From an uncultured Eubacteriales bacterium (GTDB taxonomy: Bacteria; Bacillota; Clostridia; Oscillospirales; Oscillospiraceae), in contig URPU01000065.1 in assembly GCA_900549865.1 (NCBI GenBank), positions 1 to 13,653 of the forward strand: DNA of 13,653 nt, written 5' to 3'. The first letter of the stretch is position 1, and each line of letters opens with the position of its first letter. The translations under genes and the position numbers were made by a program. Shown piece by piece: positions 1 to 8,900 of this stretch. The notes under the pieces were generated by a model. That model was not told the origin of the DNA. It saw nothing but the letters and a program-made list of their open reading frames with translations, and made no database searches.

Positions 1-157
1 TTGCGGAGGCCTTTCCGTCAACCTCCGGCGCAGTCTGGCGCGGAGTCGCGTCTATACGGCTGACGCGAACGCTGACGTCGTCAGTATCAATGGCCTCGAA
101 GCTCGTGTTCCTGCCGTCTGTAAGGTTGCGGCCGCGAAGGAGGCGTGATATGGATTG
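1..157 (-). pseudogene. Out-of-frame continuation of the 4Fe-4S binding protein homologue
   Basis: Reading the minus strand in the frame shifted by one base from about 157 gives IQSISRLLRGRNLTDGRN, then SFEAIDTDDVSVRVSRIDA and more, with no stop to base 1. This fits the preceding domain better than the in-frame tail ending at 52. Inserting one C (ATCCAATCC instead of ATCAATCC, around 154-157) would join the two parts. I see no slippery heptamer here, so programmed frameshifting is unlikely. It is either a real inactivating mutation or an assembly or sequencing error. Confidence 0.6.
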
Positions 158-621
158 ATCTCCTTCATGACCGGCGTGACCTTCATCAGCCCGCCGCCCT
201 GCATGCTGACATTACGCAGCAGCACGCCAAGCTCGTTGAGCGTGCGGCGGAACTGGAACGCGACTTCGGGGTTTTTCTTCGTCTCCGGGTCTGTCATGAC
301 GAACTCGTAAAAGCCGGGAATGAACGGGGTGATGTTATAAAAGCATTTTCCGTCGGCAGTAACGCGCTCAAAGCATGCGCCCTTCTGGCTCATATGCTTC
401 AGCATTGCCGCCGCTCTGTAAACGGGAACCTTCGCATCCGCCGCTATCTTCTCTACTGATGTGGGCTTGTTGGGGATGTGCACGCCCAGCTCGCACTCCT
501 CTTCGGATATGAGCAGGCGGAACATCTCCACGAACGGCGCGCCGTCGTTCATCGGGCCGAGAAACAGCCCGCCGTGGAAGCTGATATAAGTGGCGAATTT
601 CGCCCATGCGCTTCTTGACAT
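52..621 (-). CDS. 4Fe-4S binding protein homologue, N-terminal part (frameshifted, runs off left edge)
   Basis: The first ~155 residues form a coherent soluble domain (SRSAWAKFATYISFHGG, later NPEVAFQFRRTLNELGV). It matches, from memory, the N-terminal region of clostridial 4Fe-4S ferredoxin-domain proteins of about 370 residues that often sit beside TetR regulators. The Cys clusters of that family would lie beyond the left edge, so redox function is inferred, not seen. The ATG at 621 has an ideal Shine-Dalgarno AAGGAGG at 630-636, 8 nt upstream. After VTPVMKEI the frame gives implausible sequence (NPYHASFAAATLQ) and stops at 52. The next frame gives a plausible continuation that stays open to base 1, so a 1-base deletion or sequencing error near 157 is likely. 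The gene is divergent from the TetR gene and shares its operator region. Family assignment is moderate; the frame break is clear. Confidence 0.7.
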   Translation of the reverse strand: MSRSAWAKFATYISFHGGLFLGPMNDGAPFVEMFRLLISEEECELGVHIPNKPTSVEKIAADAKVPVYRAAAMLKHMSQKGACFERVTADGKCFYNITPFIPGFYEFVMTDPETKKNPEVAFQFRRTLNELGVLLRNVSMQGGGLMKVTPVMKEINPYHASFAAATLQTAGTRASRPLILTTSAFASAV

Positions 622-673
622 AGTAATATCCTCCTTATGTACTGATGCAGTAATTGTCGTTCCTTTGTCATTC

Positions 674-687
674 TAGTATAAGTACTA
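674..687. promoter_or_regulatory. Operator-like palindrome, left copy
   Basis: TAGTATAAGTACTA is a near-perfect inverted repeat (one mismatched pair). It matches the right copy at 707-720 in 11 of 14 positions. It covers the -10 box of the minus-strand gene. It is the likely binding site of the TetR protein encoded at 772-1380, by position and by the usual autoregulation of that family. Confidence 0.65.
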
Positions 688-704
688 AAAATAACCAAGT
701 TTAA
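675..704 (-). promoter_or_regulatory. Putative promoter of the divergent 4Fe-4S protein gene
   Basis: On the minus strand a good -10 box, TATACT (675-680), lies 18 bp from a weak -35, TTAAAC (699-704). This predicts a leader of about 45 nt ending in the strong ribosome site at 630-636. The -10 box is inside the left operator (674-687), so a protein bound there would block polymerase. The weak -35 makes this moderate. Confidence 0.5.
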
Positions 705-705
705 A

Positions 706-721
706 TTAGTACTTGTACTAA
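706..721. promoter_or_regulatory. Operator-like palindrome, right copy
   Basis: TTAGTACTTGTACTAA has two perfect 7-bp arms (TTAGTAC/GTACTAA) around a TT centre. Its centre is 33 bp, about three helical turns, from the centre of the left copy, so two dimers would bind the same DNA face. It lies just upstream of the putative TetR promoter. Confidence 0.7.
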
Positions 722-736
722 ACATTTTGTTTCTTG

Positions 737-765
737 TTGCTTTTACGGGCAGCGTGAAATATAAT
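737..765 (+). promoter_or_regulatory. Putative promoter of the TetR gene, leaderless arrangement
   Basis: TTGCTT (737-742), a 17-bp spacer and a perfect TATAAT (760-765). The transcription start expected about 7 bp after the -10 falls on or next to the ATG at 772, and there is no Shine-Dalgarno sequence before that ATG. This suggests a leaderless message. Confidence 0.55.
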
Positions 766-771
766 AGATGC

Positions 772-1380
772 ATGAATGATATTACAAAAAACAAAATAGC
801 CCGGACAAGCGAGCTGCTTTTCAACGCGCACGGGTACAACAATGTGACTATGCGGCAGATCGCCGACGCATGCGGGATATCCGTGGGCAATCTGACGTAC
901 CATTACCCGAAGAAAGAGGACCTGCTGATGCTGGAGCACGACGGGATAATGAATTCGTTTCTTGACCGCGTGTTTGCAGACGGCAGTGAGCTTACTGTGC
1001 TGCGCGGGTATTTCACGGTGGAAGCGGCATTCCTTCACCGCATACTCAACGACCCGCCCGTTGCGCGCCTCTATGCGGAGGTCATAAACGTGCCAACGCT
1101 GAGAAGCCGCTACTGCCGGACGCACTTTGAACTTTATCGCCGTTTCCTGCCGGAGGTTCCGGACGGCGGCGCGGAGTGGCGCGCGACCGTTGCGATGTCG
1201 GCGCTGGAGTTTGAACTGGCCGACAAGGGGCTGTTCGACGATTTTGAGCGCACAATGTGCGAGGTTTTCTGCGCGAGGATGCTGTTCGAGGGGAAGGAGC
1301 CGAGCATATATATCGGCGATATACACTCCGGCGTGAGCGAGGGCGTCGCGCTGTCGATGCAGATAGCGGCGCAGGAATAA
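772..1380 (+). CDS. TetR/AcrR family transcriptional regulator
   Basis: A 202-residue protein of typical TetR length. Its N-terminal domain has the family pattern: helix 1 KNKIARTSELLFNAHGYNNV, then the helix-turn-helix at residues 26-45 (TMRQIADACGISVGNLTYHY), then the usual KKEDLL. The rest (about 50-202) is mostly helical and variable, as expected for a ligand-binding dimerisation domain; no ligand can be deduced. ATG 772 gives the standard short N-terminus. A TTG at 727 would add 15 atypical residues and has no ribosome site. The gene is divergent from the 4Fe-4S homologue across two matching palindromes, so it most likely represses itself and that gene. The HD-domain gene starts 32 bp downstream and is probably co-transcribed. 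Confidence 0.93.
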   Translation: MNDITKNKIARTSELLFNAHGYNNVTMRQIADACGISVGNLTYHYPKKEDLLMLEHDGIMNSFLDRVFADGSELTVLRGYFTVEAAFLHRILNDPPVARLYAEVINVPTLRSRYCRTHFELYRRFLPEVPDGGAEWRATVAMSALEFELADKGLFDDFERTMCEVFCARMLFEGKEPSIYIGDIHSGVSEGVALSMQIAAQE

Positions 1381-1412
1381 GCAAAGCGATAACGACGAGA
1401 GGAGAAAACACA

Positions 1413-1901
1413 ATGAACGTACAGGAAATAATGTGCCGGATGATAGAGTATTCACACGGCAATCACCATGACATAAATCATTTCATGAAGGTCTATGCCT
1501 TTGCCGAGACCATCGCGGCGTGTGAACAGCTATCCCCGCGTGAGCGCGAGATAACCGGGATCGCCGCAATAATCCACGACATCGCCTGCCCACTGTGCCG
1601 CGAGAAGTACGGGAACACAAACGGCAAATATCAGGAGGCCGAGGGCGCCATACTCGCGCGCGAATTTCTGTCCGGCTGCGGGCTGCCGGAGGATGTGACC
1701 GAACGCGTCGTGTATCTGGTCGGGCACCACCACACCTACAGCGAGGTCGATGGGATAGATTATCAGATCCTTCTCGAAGCTGACTATCTCGTCAACGCGG
1801 ACGAGTCGAACTATTCACAGGAGAAAATACGCGGCGCGATGGAGCGCCTGTTCAAAACCGCCACCGGCACGGCGCTTCTGAAGTCGATCTACGGCGTGTG
1901 A
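1413..1901 (+). CDS. HD-domain protein, predicted metal-dependent phosphohydrolase
   Basis: A 162-residue protein carrying an HD domain. Visible metal-ligand candidates are H23 (INHFMKV), the signature H55-D56 (AAIIHDIA), the H105-H106-H107 cluster (VGHHHTY) and D124 (LEADYLVNADE). This order and size match an uncharacterised clostridial HD phosphohydrolase family. The phosphorylated substrate, perhaps a nucleotide, is not known. There is no signal peptide or membrane segment, so it is cytoplasmic. The start at 1413 is set by a strong purine-rich ribosome site (GAGAGGAG, about 1397-1404); upstream residues in the same frame overlap the TetR gene and look non-coding. It begins 32 bp after TetR with no promoter seen between them, so the two probably form an operon. 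Confidence 0.88.
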   Translation: MNVQEIMCRMIEYSHGNHHDINHFMKVYAFAETIAACEQLSPREREITGIAAIIHDIACPLCREKYGNTNGKYQEAEGAILAREFLSGCGLPEDVTERVVYLVGHHHTYSEVDGIDYQILLEADYLVNADESNYSQEKIRGAMERLFKTATGTALLKSIYGV

Positions 1902-1961
1902 GGGCTGCGGCACATATCGCCATAGCCATATATTACATACACATTGTTCATAATTTCATGC

Positions 1962-1990
1962 TTGACCATCGGTCAAAGAGGGAGTATAAC
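1962..1990 (+). promoter_or_regulatory. Promoter of the phospholipase C-like gene with an operator palindrome on the -35
   Basis: TTGACC (1962-1967), a 17-bp spacer and TATAAC (1985-1990) make a good promoter. The -35 box is also the left arm of a perfect palindrome, TTGACCATCGGTCAA (1962-1976), with 6-bp arms and a 3-bp centre. Such sites are typical of TetR- or MarR-type dimers. It differs from the palindromes at 674-721, so a different regulator is implied. Confidence 0.6.
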
Positions 1991-1993
1991 AAC

Positions 1994-2067
1994 TGCGGCA
2001 GAGGGGGTAGAATACCTGATGCCGCATTTTCAACGGCCCTGCGCTGCCGCGTGGCGGCCTTGGCCGT
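1994..2067 (+). other. Structured 5' leader of the phospholipase C-like gene
   Basis: Downstream of the 1962-1990 promoter the leader can form two structures. One is a 7-bp stem TGCGGCA (1994-2000) with TGCCGCA (2020-2026). The other is a nested hairpin: ACGGCC (2033-2038) with GGCCGT (2062-2067), enclosing GCCGC (2046-2050) with GCGGC (2054-2058). There is no U-tract, so it is not an obvious terminator. I cannot assign a riboswitch class; it may simply be structured leader. Confidence 0.35.
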
Positions 2068-2086
2068 ATTCAAAGAAGGTTCAGCA

Positions 2087-2650
2087 ATGAAGAAAAAGGA
2101 TCATTTGCGCATCGGCAAGCTCCTGCTTGCGCAGAAGGGTGTCCAGCTAAGCGGATTAAAACGGCTGATGTTTCTGTTCGGGTGCATAGAGCCGGACATC
2201 AATCCACTGACGTATACAAGAGGCTCTCTCCGGCATGAATTCATGCACGGTCATCACGCGGACAATTCATTTAAGCACCGCAGCAAGCTTATGAAAAAGC
2301 TGACGCGGAAAGGCGTGCATTCGCCGTGGCAGTGGTTTTCCTTCGGCACGCTTATCCACTACTCCGCGGACAGCTTCACATTTCCGCACAACAGGATATT
2401 CGGCGGCACTATGGCGGAGCATGTGAAATATGAAAAGCAGCTTCACGCCGCGTTTGAGGACTACATCAGCAGGATAGCCGCACGGCGAGCACAGCCGAAG
2501 GGCATACGCAGTCTTGACGCGCTGCACGAGCGGTACATGTCCGGCGCGGGTAATGCGGCAACGGACTGCCGGTATATCATGGATTCCGCAAAGTGGCTGT
2601 GGAACAACCTGCTGACAGGAACGGAGCATCCTGCACCGGCAAAGCACTGA
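2087..2650 (+). CDS. Zinc-dependent phospholipase C family protein
   Basis: A 187-residue protein with the metal-ligand pattern of the zinc-dependent phospholipase C / S1-P1 nuclease fold. H91-x3-D95-x5-H101 (LIHYSADSFTFPHN) followed by H112-x3-E116 (EHVKYE) mirrors the spacing H118/D122/H128 and H142/E146 of the Bacillus cereus enzyme. Further candidates are H6, D37 (FGCIEPDINP), H54/H56/H57 and H64. It lacks a signal peptide and the N-terminal Trp ligand of the secreted enzyme, as do short clostridial relatives. It is therefore probably intracellular and its substrate is unknown. ATG 2087 follows AAGAAGG (2073-2079) at 7 nt. The frame is open upstream to 1898, but that stretch contains the promoter and leader. 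The gene is regulated separately from the HD gene. Confidence 0.85.
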   Translation: MKKKDHLRIGKLLLAQKGVQLSGLKRLMFLFGCIEPDINPLTYTRGSLRHEFMHGHHADNSFKHRSKLMKKLTRKGVHSPWQWFSFGTLIHYSADSFTFPHNRIFGGTMAEHVKYEKQLHAAFEDYISRIAARRAQPKGIRSLDALHERYMSGAGNAATDCRYIMDSAKWLWNNLLTGTEHPAPAKH

Positions 2651-2731
2651 CCGCGCATCGGCGGTGCGTGGCCGCATCTATGGCGCATATGTCGTGGGAA
2701 ATATTTTTTTGCGAGAACGAGAAAAAACATC

Positions 2732-2760
2732 TTGACATTTACGCCATAGTTTGCTATTAT
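2732..2760 (+). promoter_or_regulatory. Promoter of the tRNA-Ala gene
   Basis: A consensus -35 TTGACA (2732-2737), exactly 17 bp, and -10 TATTAT (2755-2760). The expected start is about 6 bp before the mature tRNA 5' end at 2773, so the 5' leader removed by RNase P would be very short. Confidence 0.8.
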
Positions 2761-2772
2761 ACTTTTGCTCAC

Positions 2773-2848
<76 letters not shown>

Positions 2849-2851
2849 GAG

Positions 2852-2886
2852 GAACACCGCAACGAAAGTTGTGGTGTTCTTTTTTC
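2852..2886 (+). terminator. Rho-independent terminator of the tRNA-Ala gene
   Basis: A 12-bp stem, GAACACCGCAAC (2852-2863) with GTTGTGGTGTTC (2868-2879) including one G:U pair, closed by a stable GAAA tetraloop and followed at once by six T residues. It starts 3 nt after the tRNA CCA end. Confidence 0.92.
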
Positions 2887-2903
2887 GTTTTGTATACGTA
2901 AAC

Positions 2904-2950
2904 GCCACAGGAGAAACCGCTCATCGCGGTTTCTCCTGTGGCTTTGTTAT
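2904..2950. terminator. Long perfect hairpin between convergent genes, probable bidirectional terminator
   Basis: A perfect 17-bp stem (2904-2920 with 2926-2942) with a 5-nt loop. On the plus strand it is followed by a T-rich stretch (TTTGTTATTTG). On the minus strand it lies 22 bp after the stop of the giant gene, with a weaker T-rich run beyond (GTTTACG). It most likely terminates the giant gene and insulates it from the tRNA unit. Confidence 0.75.
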
Positions 2951-2963
2951 TTGTATTTGCTTA

Positions 2964-5900
2964 TCAGCTTGCGCGGCGCTTTCTTCTCGCAAGGCGAAGC
3001 GTGCCGAGAGACGCACCGCCGAGGGCAAGCGAGAGGCCGCACATGGCAAGCAGAGTGCCAACGTCCATGCCGTTATCGCCCGTGCGCGGGTAAATGGGCG
3101 CGTCGGACTTGACAAACGGGATGCCGATATCCAGCGACAGGGGCAGAGAGTCAAGCGTTATCGTGACCTCCACCGGGTTGCCGTAGCCGTCGCGCCGGTC
3201 TATCGTGACGGTACCGGAGACGGGGATGGTCTCCAGCTTCCCGGCAAGCTCACCGCGGATAGTGGTGGAGAAGCGGCCGCCATAATAGCCCGTGCCGATG
3301 CCCACTGCGCTGAGGTTGAGCTGCCAGCACTGATGCACTCCGCCGGGCAGGCTGAGCTGCAAGTGCGAAAGATCAACGGCATAGCCGCTGTCGGCGCGCC
3401 CCTTGACCGAAAGCGCGGGATAGCGCCCGTCATACGCTCTGTCGGCCTTCTCTATGGCGACAGTGCCGAACTTGTCGTCGGGCGTGGTATTCTCCACGGC
3501 AAGCGTCGGGCGGAAGGCGACCTTGACGGCAGTCTCATACGGCATATCCATGGCGTCATTGGCCAGAGTGAGGGTATATTGGACGCGCTCACCCTCTGTG
3601 ATGCAGTCAAGCTTCGCGCCGGGGAACACTTCCATCAGCGGGGAAACATCGGCCATGGTGCAGCGCAGCGTATGCCACTCCTGCTCCCCATGGCGGAGAT
3701 ACTGGACGATGATGTCGCCGGTATGCTGCCAGTACGGTTCGTTATACCACGTGACGGAAAGCCCGTCCTTCTTCCACGCGCTCTTATCGCGCGACCAGCC
3801 GTCAGTTTCGACCTGAACGAAGCCGCCTACATCCGTCTCATGCGTGACGGGGTTATCCGTGATATTGTCTATCATGAGCCAGTGGACGATGGTATTCGTA
3901 AGCGTGCAGACGCCGTTTTCAACGGTTGGCTCCTCCGCCTTGAACCACGGCTCATCCGCAAGCTCCAGCGCGTGATAGACATATTCAACGCCGTCTTCAT
4001 CGCACAGCGGAAGCCCCGCAAACAGCGCCGACCAGCCGTTGGCCTTACTCAGCGTGCGCGTGAGGGTATCGCCGTTTCTGTCGGTAACGTCAGCCCACGT
4101 GTCCTTTTGCAGAAGCCCGCCCTTTACAAGGCGCTGAAGCTTCACAGTGACTGTGTAACCGTCCAGCACGGCGGGCGCACCGTTGACCCAAGATTTTTCG
4201 ACCTTGAGAGAGGTGGTCTTAAGGGTGTTGACAACGCTTGTGCGCTGCTCCCCGCCATCGGCTGGCATTGTCACGGTATATGACGCGTCATAGCTCTTCA
4301 CGGGGTCCTGCTCATGCGTCTTTGGATCGACCTCGACCGCGCGATAGGCGTAGCTCTCTCCGGAGGCATTCACGGCGGGCAGGTCAGTGAAGCTGACGGC
4401 GGGCCAGTTACCGGCGGCATCCGGCTTCATTTCCGTATACAGGCCGGAGTCGAGCCACTTGTCCGGCTGCGGCTGCTGTCCGGCTGCGACAAGCTGATAT
4501 TGCAGGCGGAATGTGAGCGAAGCGGGCCGCGTGAGGAAGGCATCCCCGTTATCGTCCCACGTCTTTCCAACCACGAGGGAGGTCAGCGTGGAGAGGGTGT
4601 TCGTGACGGTTATATCGTCGCCGAACGCGGGCGAATAAGCGGGCGCATAGCCTGTGACCGGCTTTTCAACGACACGGTAGACGAAGCGCTCACCGGAGGA
4701 GGTGCACACCGGAAGCCCCGTAAAGCGGCCCATGGGCCATTTGCCGGAGGCATCGGGCGCAAGCACCGTGACCCAGCTATCCCCCGCAGGTCTGAACTCC
4801 GTCTCACTTTCGAGGCGGTATTCAAGGACGAACTCTATAGAATCGGGGCGGCTGGCGAACATGTTGTCATAGTCGCCCTGCCAGTGCTTTGTGAAGGTGA
4901 CACTGCGGCCGGTATCAAGAGTGTTGGTGACGCTCTCGCCAAGGCCGCCGGGCGTGAATTCATACTCCGGCGCTTCATAGCCTGGAACGGCCTTTTCAAC
5001 GGCGCGGTAGCTGTAGCGCGCGCCGGTCTTGTCATGCGTTGGCAGGTCTGTAAACGTGTGGCTCTTCCAGCCGCTCTGCGCGGTCAGGACCGCCTCGGCC
5101 GCAGGCACAACGGCACTCCAGTTCACGCCGTCCGCTGACCATTCAAGCGTGAAGCTGACGCTTTCGGGCCGCGTGGCAAAGTGATCGTCAAGGTCATTCC
5201 AGACCTTGGAGACAGTGAACTCCGTGGGCGCAAGCGTATTGACAACGCCCTGCGTAAGCGGCACGGCGCTGTCGCCCGCGGTGGAGGCATAGCCATTCGG
5301 AACGACCTCCATGACGGTATAGCTTATCTCGCTGCCGGTCTTATCATACTTGGGGAGGCCGGAGACGGTGTAGGTCCAGACATTGCCGCCGGACTTATCC
5401 CACGCAACACTGACCCTGCCGGTGATCTCGACCCCATCCGCGAAGATGCGGAGAGAGACCTCATCCGGGCGCATACCGTAATAATTATCATTATCGACCC
5501 ACGTCTTTGTGCCGGAAAGCGACACTGTTTTGAGCGTGTTCACGGCGGTGAAGCTGAACACCTTGGTGCCGCCGCGCTCCGTCACTTCCCTGCCGGTATA
5601 GCTGACGTCATAGCCGGTCATCGGCCTTTCGCGCACATCGTAATCATACAGCGTGCCATCAGCGTCCTTTTCGGGGAGGCTGTAGAAGCGCACGGTCCAG
5701 CCGCCGGAGGCGTTCGCCGTGACGACGCGGTTGGAGTACCCCGCGCCCGCCGGGACGAATTCACCCGACGTGCCCTTTCTGTACCACAGCTCAAACTCTG
5801 CGGAGCCGGGGCGCGTGATATCCTGCCATATCTCATCACCGGCCCACTGCTTCTGTGCTTCGACCTCGACGCCGGTGACGAGGGTGTTTGTGAGCGTATT

Positions 5901-8900
5901 GAGAAGCCCGCTCACGCCGTTTCCGCTGGGAGTATAGATGTTTTCGGCGTTCTGATATTCCTCGCGCAGCTTATAGTCACAGCGCGTTCCGTCGGCAAAA
6001 TACTTGGGCAGGCCGGTATAGGATATCTTCCACTCGCTGCCGTTTATTTTTATCTCCGGTGTGACGGCCACAGGCACGGCTTCAAGCTCGCCCGCGGGCG
6101 TCGTCCAGAGAAGCGTAAACTTCACCTGTGAAAGCGCAAGCCTTGTCGCAAAGGCGTCGGAGAAGTCCACCCAGCTCTTCGTGAAGGAGACCTGCTTGAC
6201 GTCGAGCTTGTTAGTGACCGTATGGTGCTGATCAATGTCGGGCTTGGCCTTCTGCTCGGCGGAATTTGTGAGCTTATACGCCCTGCCGCCGTTGACCTCC
6301 TCCACCTTATAGGAATAGGCGGTGACAGCGTCGCTCGCCCTGGCCTTGGGCCGGTTGACGGGCAGGCCGCACCACGTATACGACCACGCGTTCTCATCGC
6401 CGATAACGGCGGCGCCGTCATACTTCGCCCAACTGCCGCCACCGGCGCGCTGTCTGAGCTGGAGCACAACGCTTTCGGGGCGTGTATAGTCCGCCCATTT
6501 GCTGGCGGTGCCGGTATCGCCAAGCCACGACTTGTCAGCCGTAACGGAGATCGTATACGGCTCATGCCGGTTCATGAGAGTATAGCTGTGGTCGCCCGGC
6601 GCAGGAGTGGGAATGGCGCGCAGCCCGCTTTCGGGCACAACGTCGGTCAGCGCGGAGATAGTATTGCGCCAATCGGTTATGCCGCAGGGCCAATCTGCCG
6701 CGTCAAACTCCTCACGGTATCCGAACGGAACATCCTCCGTGACGATATAACTGCGGCCCTCCGCGTCGTCAAGCACGGTGATGCTGGCGTACCAGAAGTT
6801 AAAGTCGTTCGTCGTGCCGCGGGTCATGGTGAGGCCGGCGGTATTGCCGGGCGCGCCGTTATTCACCTCGATCACGGTCACATTCATTTCCGCGGGGCGC
6901 AGGCCGTCGGTATCGTTCGCGTCATTCCAGAGCTTATAGATATGCAGCCTGTGCTTATATCCGCCGAGGGTGTTGGTGATGTGGGTGACGCTGCCGTCCG
7001 GCGTGACGCTTGCAGCGATATTGGCCGCGGGGAACACGTATCTGCCGTCCTCGCTACGCTCCGCGGCATAGCTTACGCCCTGGAATACGAGGGCGGTCTC
7101 AACGGCCCTGTAGGTATACTCCGTGCCGGACGCGTCCATATACTTAGGAAGCTGCTCGGAGAAGCGGAGATAATGGTTATCCGCCACGGCGCCGATAAGC
7201 TGGTCGATCGTCCATGTCTGGGTCATCTGCGCCTCTGCACTCGGGAAGGGCTTCCACTCCGCACCATCGAGATACTCCACGCCGAAGGTGACGCTGTCGG
7301 GCAGCTTGCCGAGAGCCTTGAGGTCTTCAAGCTCGGCGCGCTGTGTGAACTTCTCCCCGTTTTTATCCGCCCAGTCCTTGTTGACTGAAAGCGGAACGGA
7401 GGCAAGCGTATTCGTGACGCCGGACTCGCCCGGGCGGCACTTGTTCAGACCGTAGACGCGCTCATAAAGCGCGGCGTTATTACCGGCATAGTGCTCTTTG
7501 ACATAGTATTTATACGGCGTGCCGTCGGTGTCGTTCATGATGAAATTGCCAGTGAAGGTGCACGACCACACGCTGCCGTAGTATTTCCAGCTCATCTCAT
7601 AAGCTGAAGGCTCGACCTTGACGTTCTCGCCGCCGTGCTCATACCAGAGTTCAAACTCAAGCTCGCTGGGCTTCGGCCGGGTGCTGAATTTGTTGTCCTG
7701 ATCCTTCCACGTTTTCACGAACCGGATACGCTCCGTTCTTTCTTCATAGACGTTTTTGAAAGAGACGCTGCCCTTCTCTTTAAGCGGCGGCGCGCTGTCC
7801 GGCGCGGGCGTCAGCGCAACCTGCGCCATGCTTCCGGATATATACCCGCCCTTGCCGTCGGGGATCATGGACTCATAGCCGTTCACGGGCTCCTCAAAGA
7901 CCATGTAGACATACCTGCGGTTATCCGGGGCATATCTGGAGAGGCTGACGGAATCCGTGCTTTCAAACGTAAGCGTTTTCGTAAGGTCGCTGCCGTCGGT
8001 GGGAATGGTTCCGGCGGGGAGGGTCTTTTTATCGACGGGCGTCCAGTCCTCGGGCGAATACTGCCCGTCCTCCTTCTCCGCGGCGCGGTAGAGCACGAAG
8101 GTGACAGCGGGATACTCCTTCATGTGCGCGGGCTTATTCGGCCAGCTCCAGTTCTTCGTGACCTCTATGACGACTTCACCGCCGCCGGTATACTCGTTCG
8201 TTATCTCTGTGCGGTTGGCGTCCTCGGGATTATAGACGTTATAGGCCTGCATCCCGGCAAGGGGCGTTGTGTAGTCCTCGACCGAGACGACCTCCGCCGC
8301 GTAGTAGCTGAGGTGGCCGCCGTAGGCGTCGAAGCGCGGGAGCTTAAGGCCGTCGTCTCCCCTGCCCCACGCGAAGACCGTTTCGCCGTTTTCAAGCACG
8401 ATGGGCGCAACGGGCGCGCCGTTCGTATAGCGCGCGATGTGCGCATCGTCATAGGTGTTCTTCTCCCCTTCCGACTTGCAGAAGAGCATGACCGTGACGG
8501 GCGGGAGCTGTGTGCGGTCGTACCCCTCCGGCAGATGCGACCATATCTTTTCGCCGGTATAGCTGCGCTCAAGCTGCGGCGTATTTATGACGGTGCCCTG
8601 TCCGCAGGAATACGCCTCACCCAGCGCGCCGCCGGGCGCGGACGCGGGTACGAAGGCCGCGTATGCCGCGCCGTCCGTGACGCCGGTCTCGTCAAAGACC
8701 TCCTGCGCGCTGGCCGGGTTTTTCAGCGCGTTCGGCTGCTTACCGCCGTTATAATAGCTGGCGACGTAGCCCGAATTCTGCGTGACGAGCTTTTCCACCA
8801 CATAGTATTGATATTCAAAGCCGTTTTCATCGAATCTGTCAAAGTTCTGCTTGCCGAAGGTGCACTGCCAGAACCAGTCGTTTATGGTGAGGTCCCACTT

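Noticed and set aside
154..160. Programmed -1 ribosomal frameshift in the 4Fe-4S homologue
   Set aside because: There is no slippery heptamer around GAGATCAATCC, so mutation or sequencing error is more likely.
718..1462. Minus-strand open frames of 245 and 126 codons opposite the TetR gene
   Set aside because: They are shadows of the GC-rich TetR and HD genes with arginine- or histidine-rich compositions and no domain.
1898..2086. N-terminal extension of the phospholipase C-like protein from 1898
   Set aside because: The stretch contains a promoter, a palindrome and leader hairpins, and its translation lacks family similarity. ATG 2087 with AAGAAGG fits the family start.
2651..2731. Terminator or small gene between the phospholipase C-like gene and the tRNA promoter
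   Set aside because: Only a weak 5-bp hairpin (ACCGC/GCGGT) without a T-tract is visible, and there is no supported ORF.
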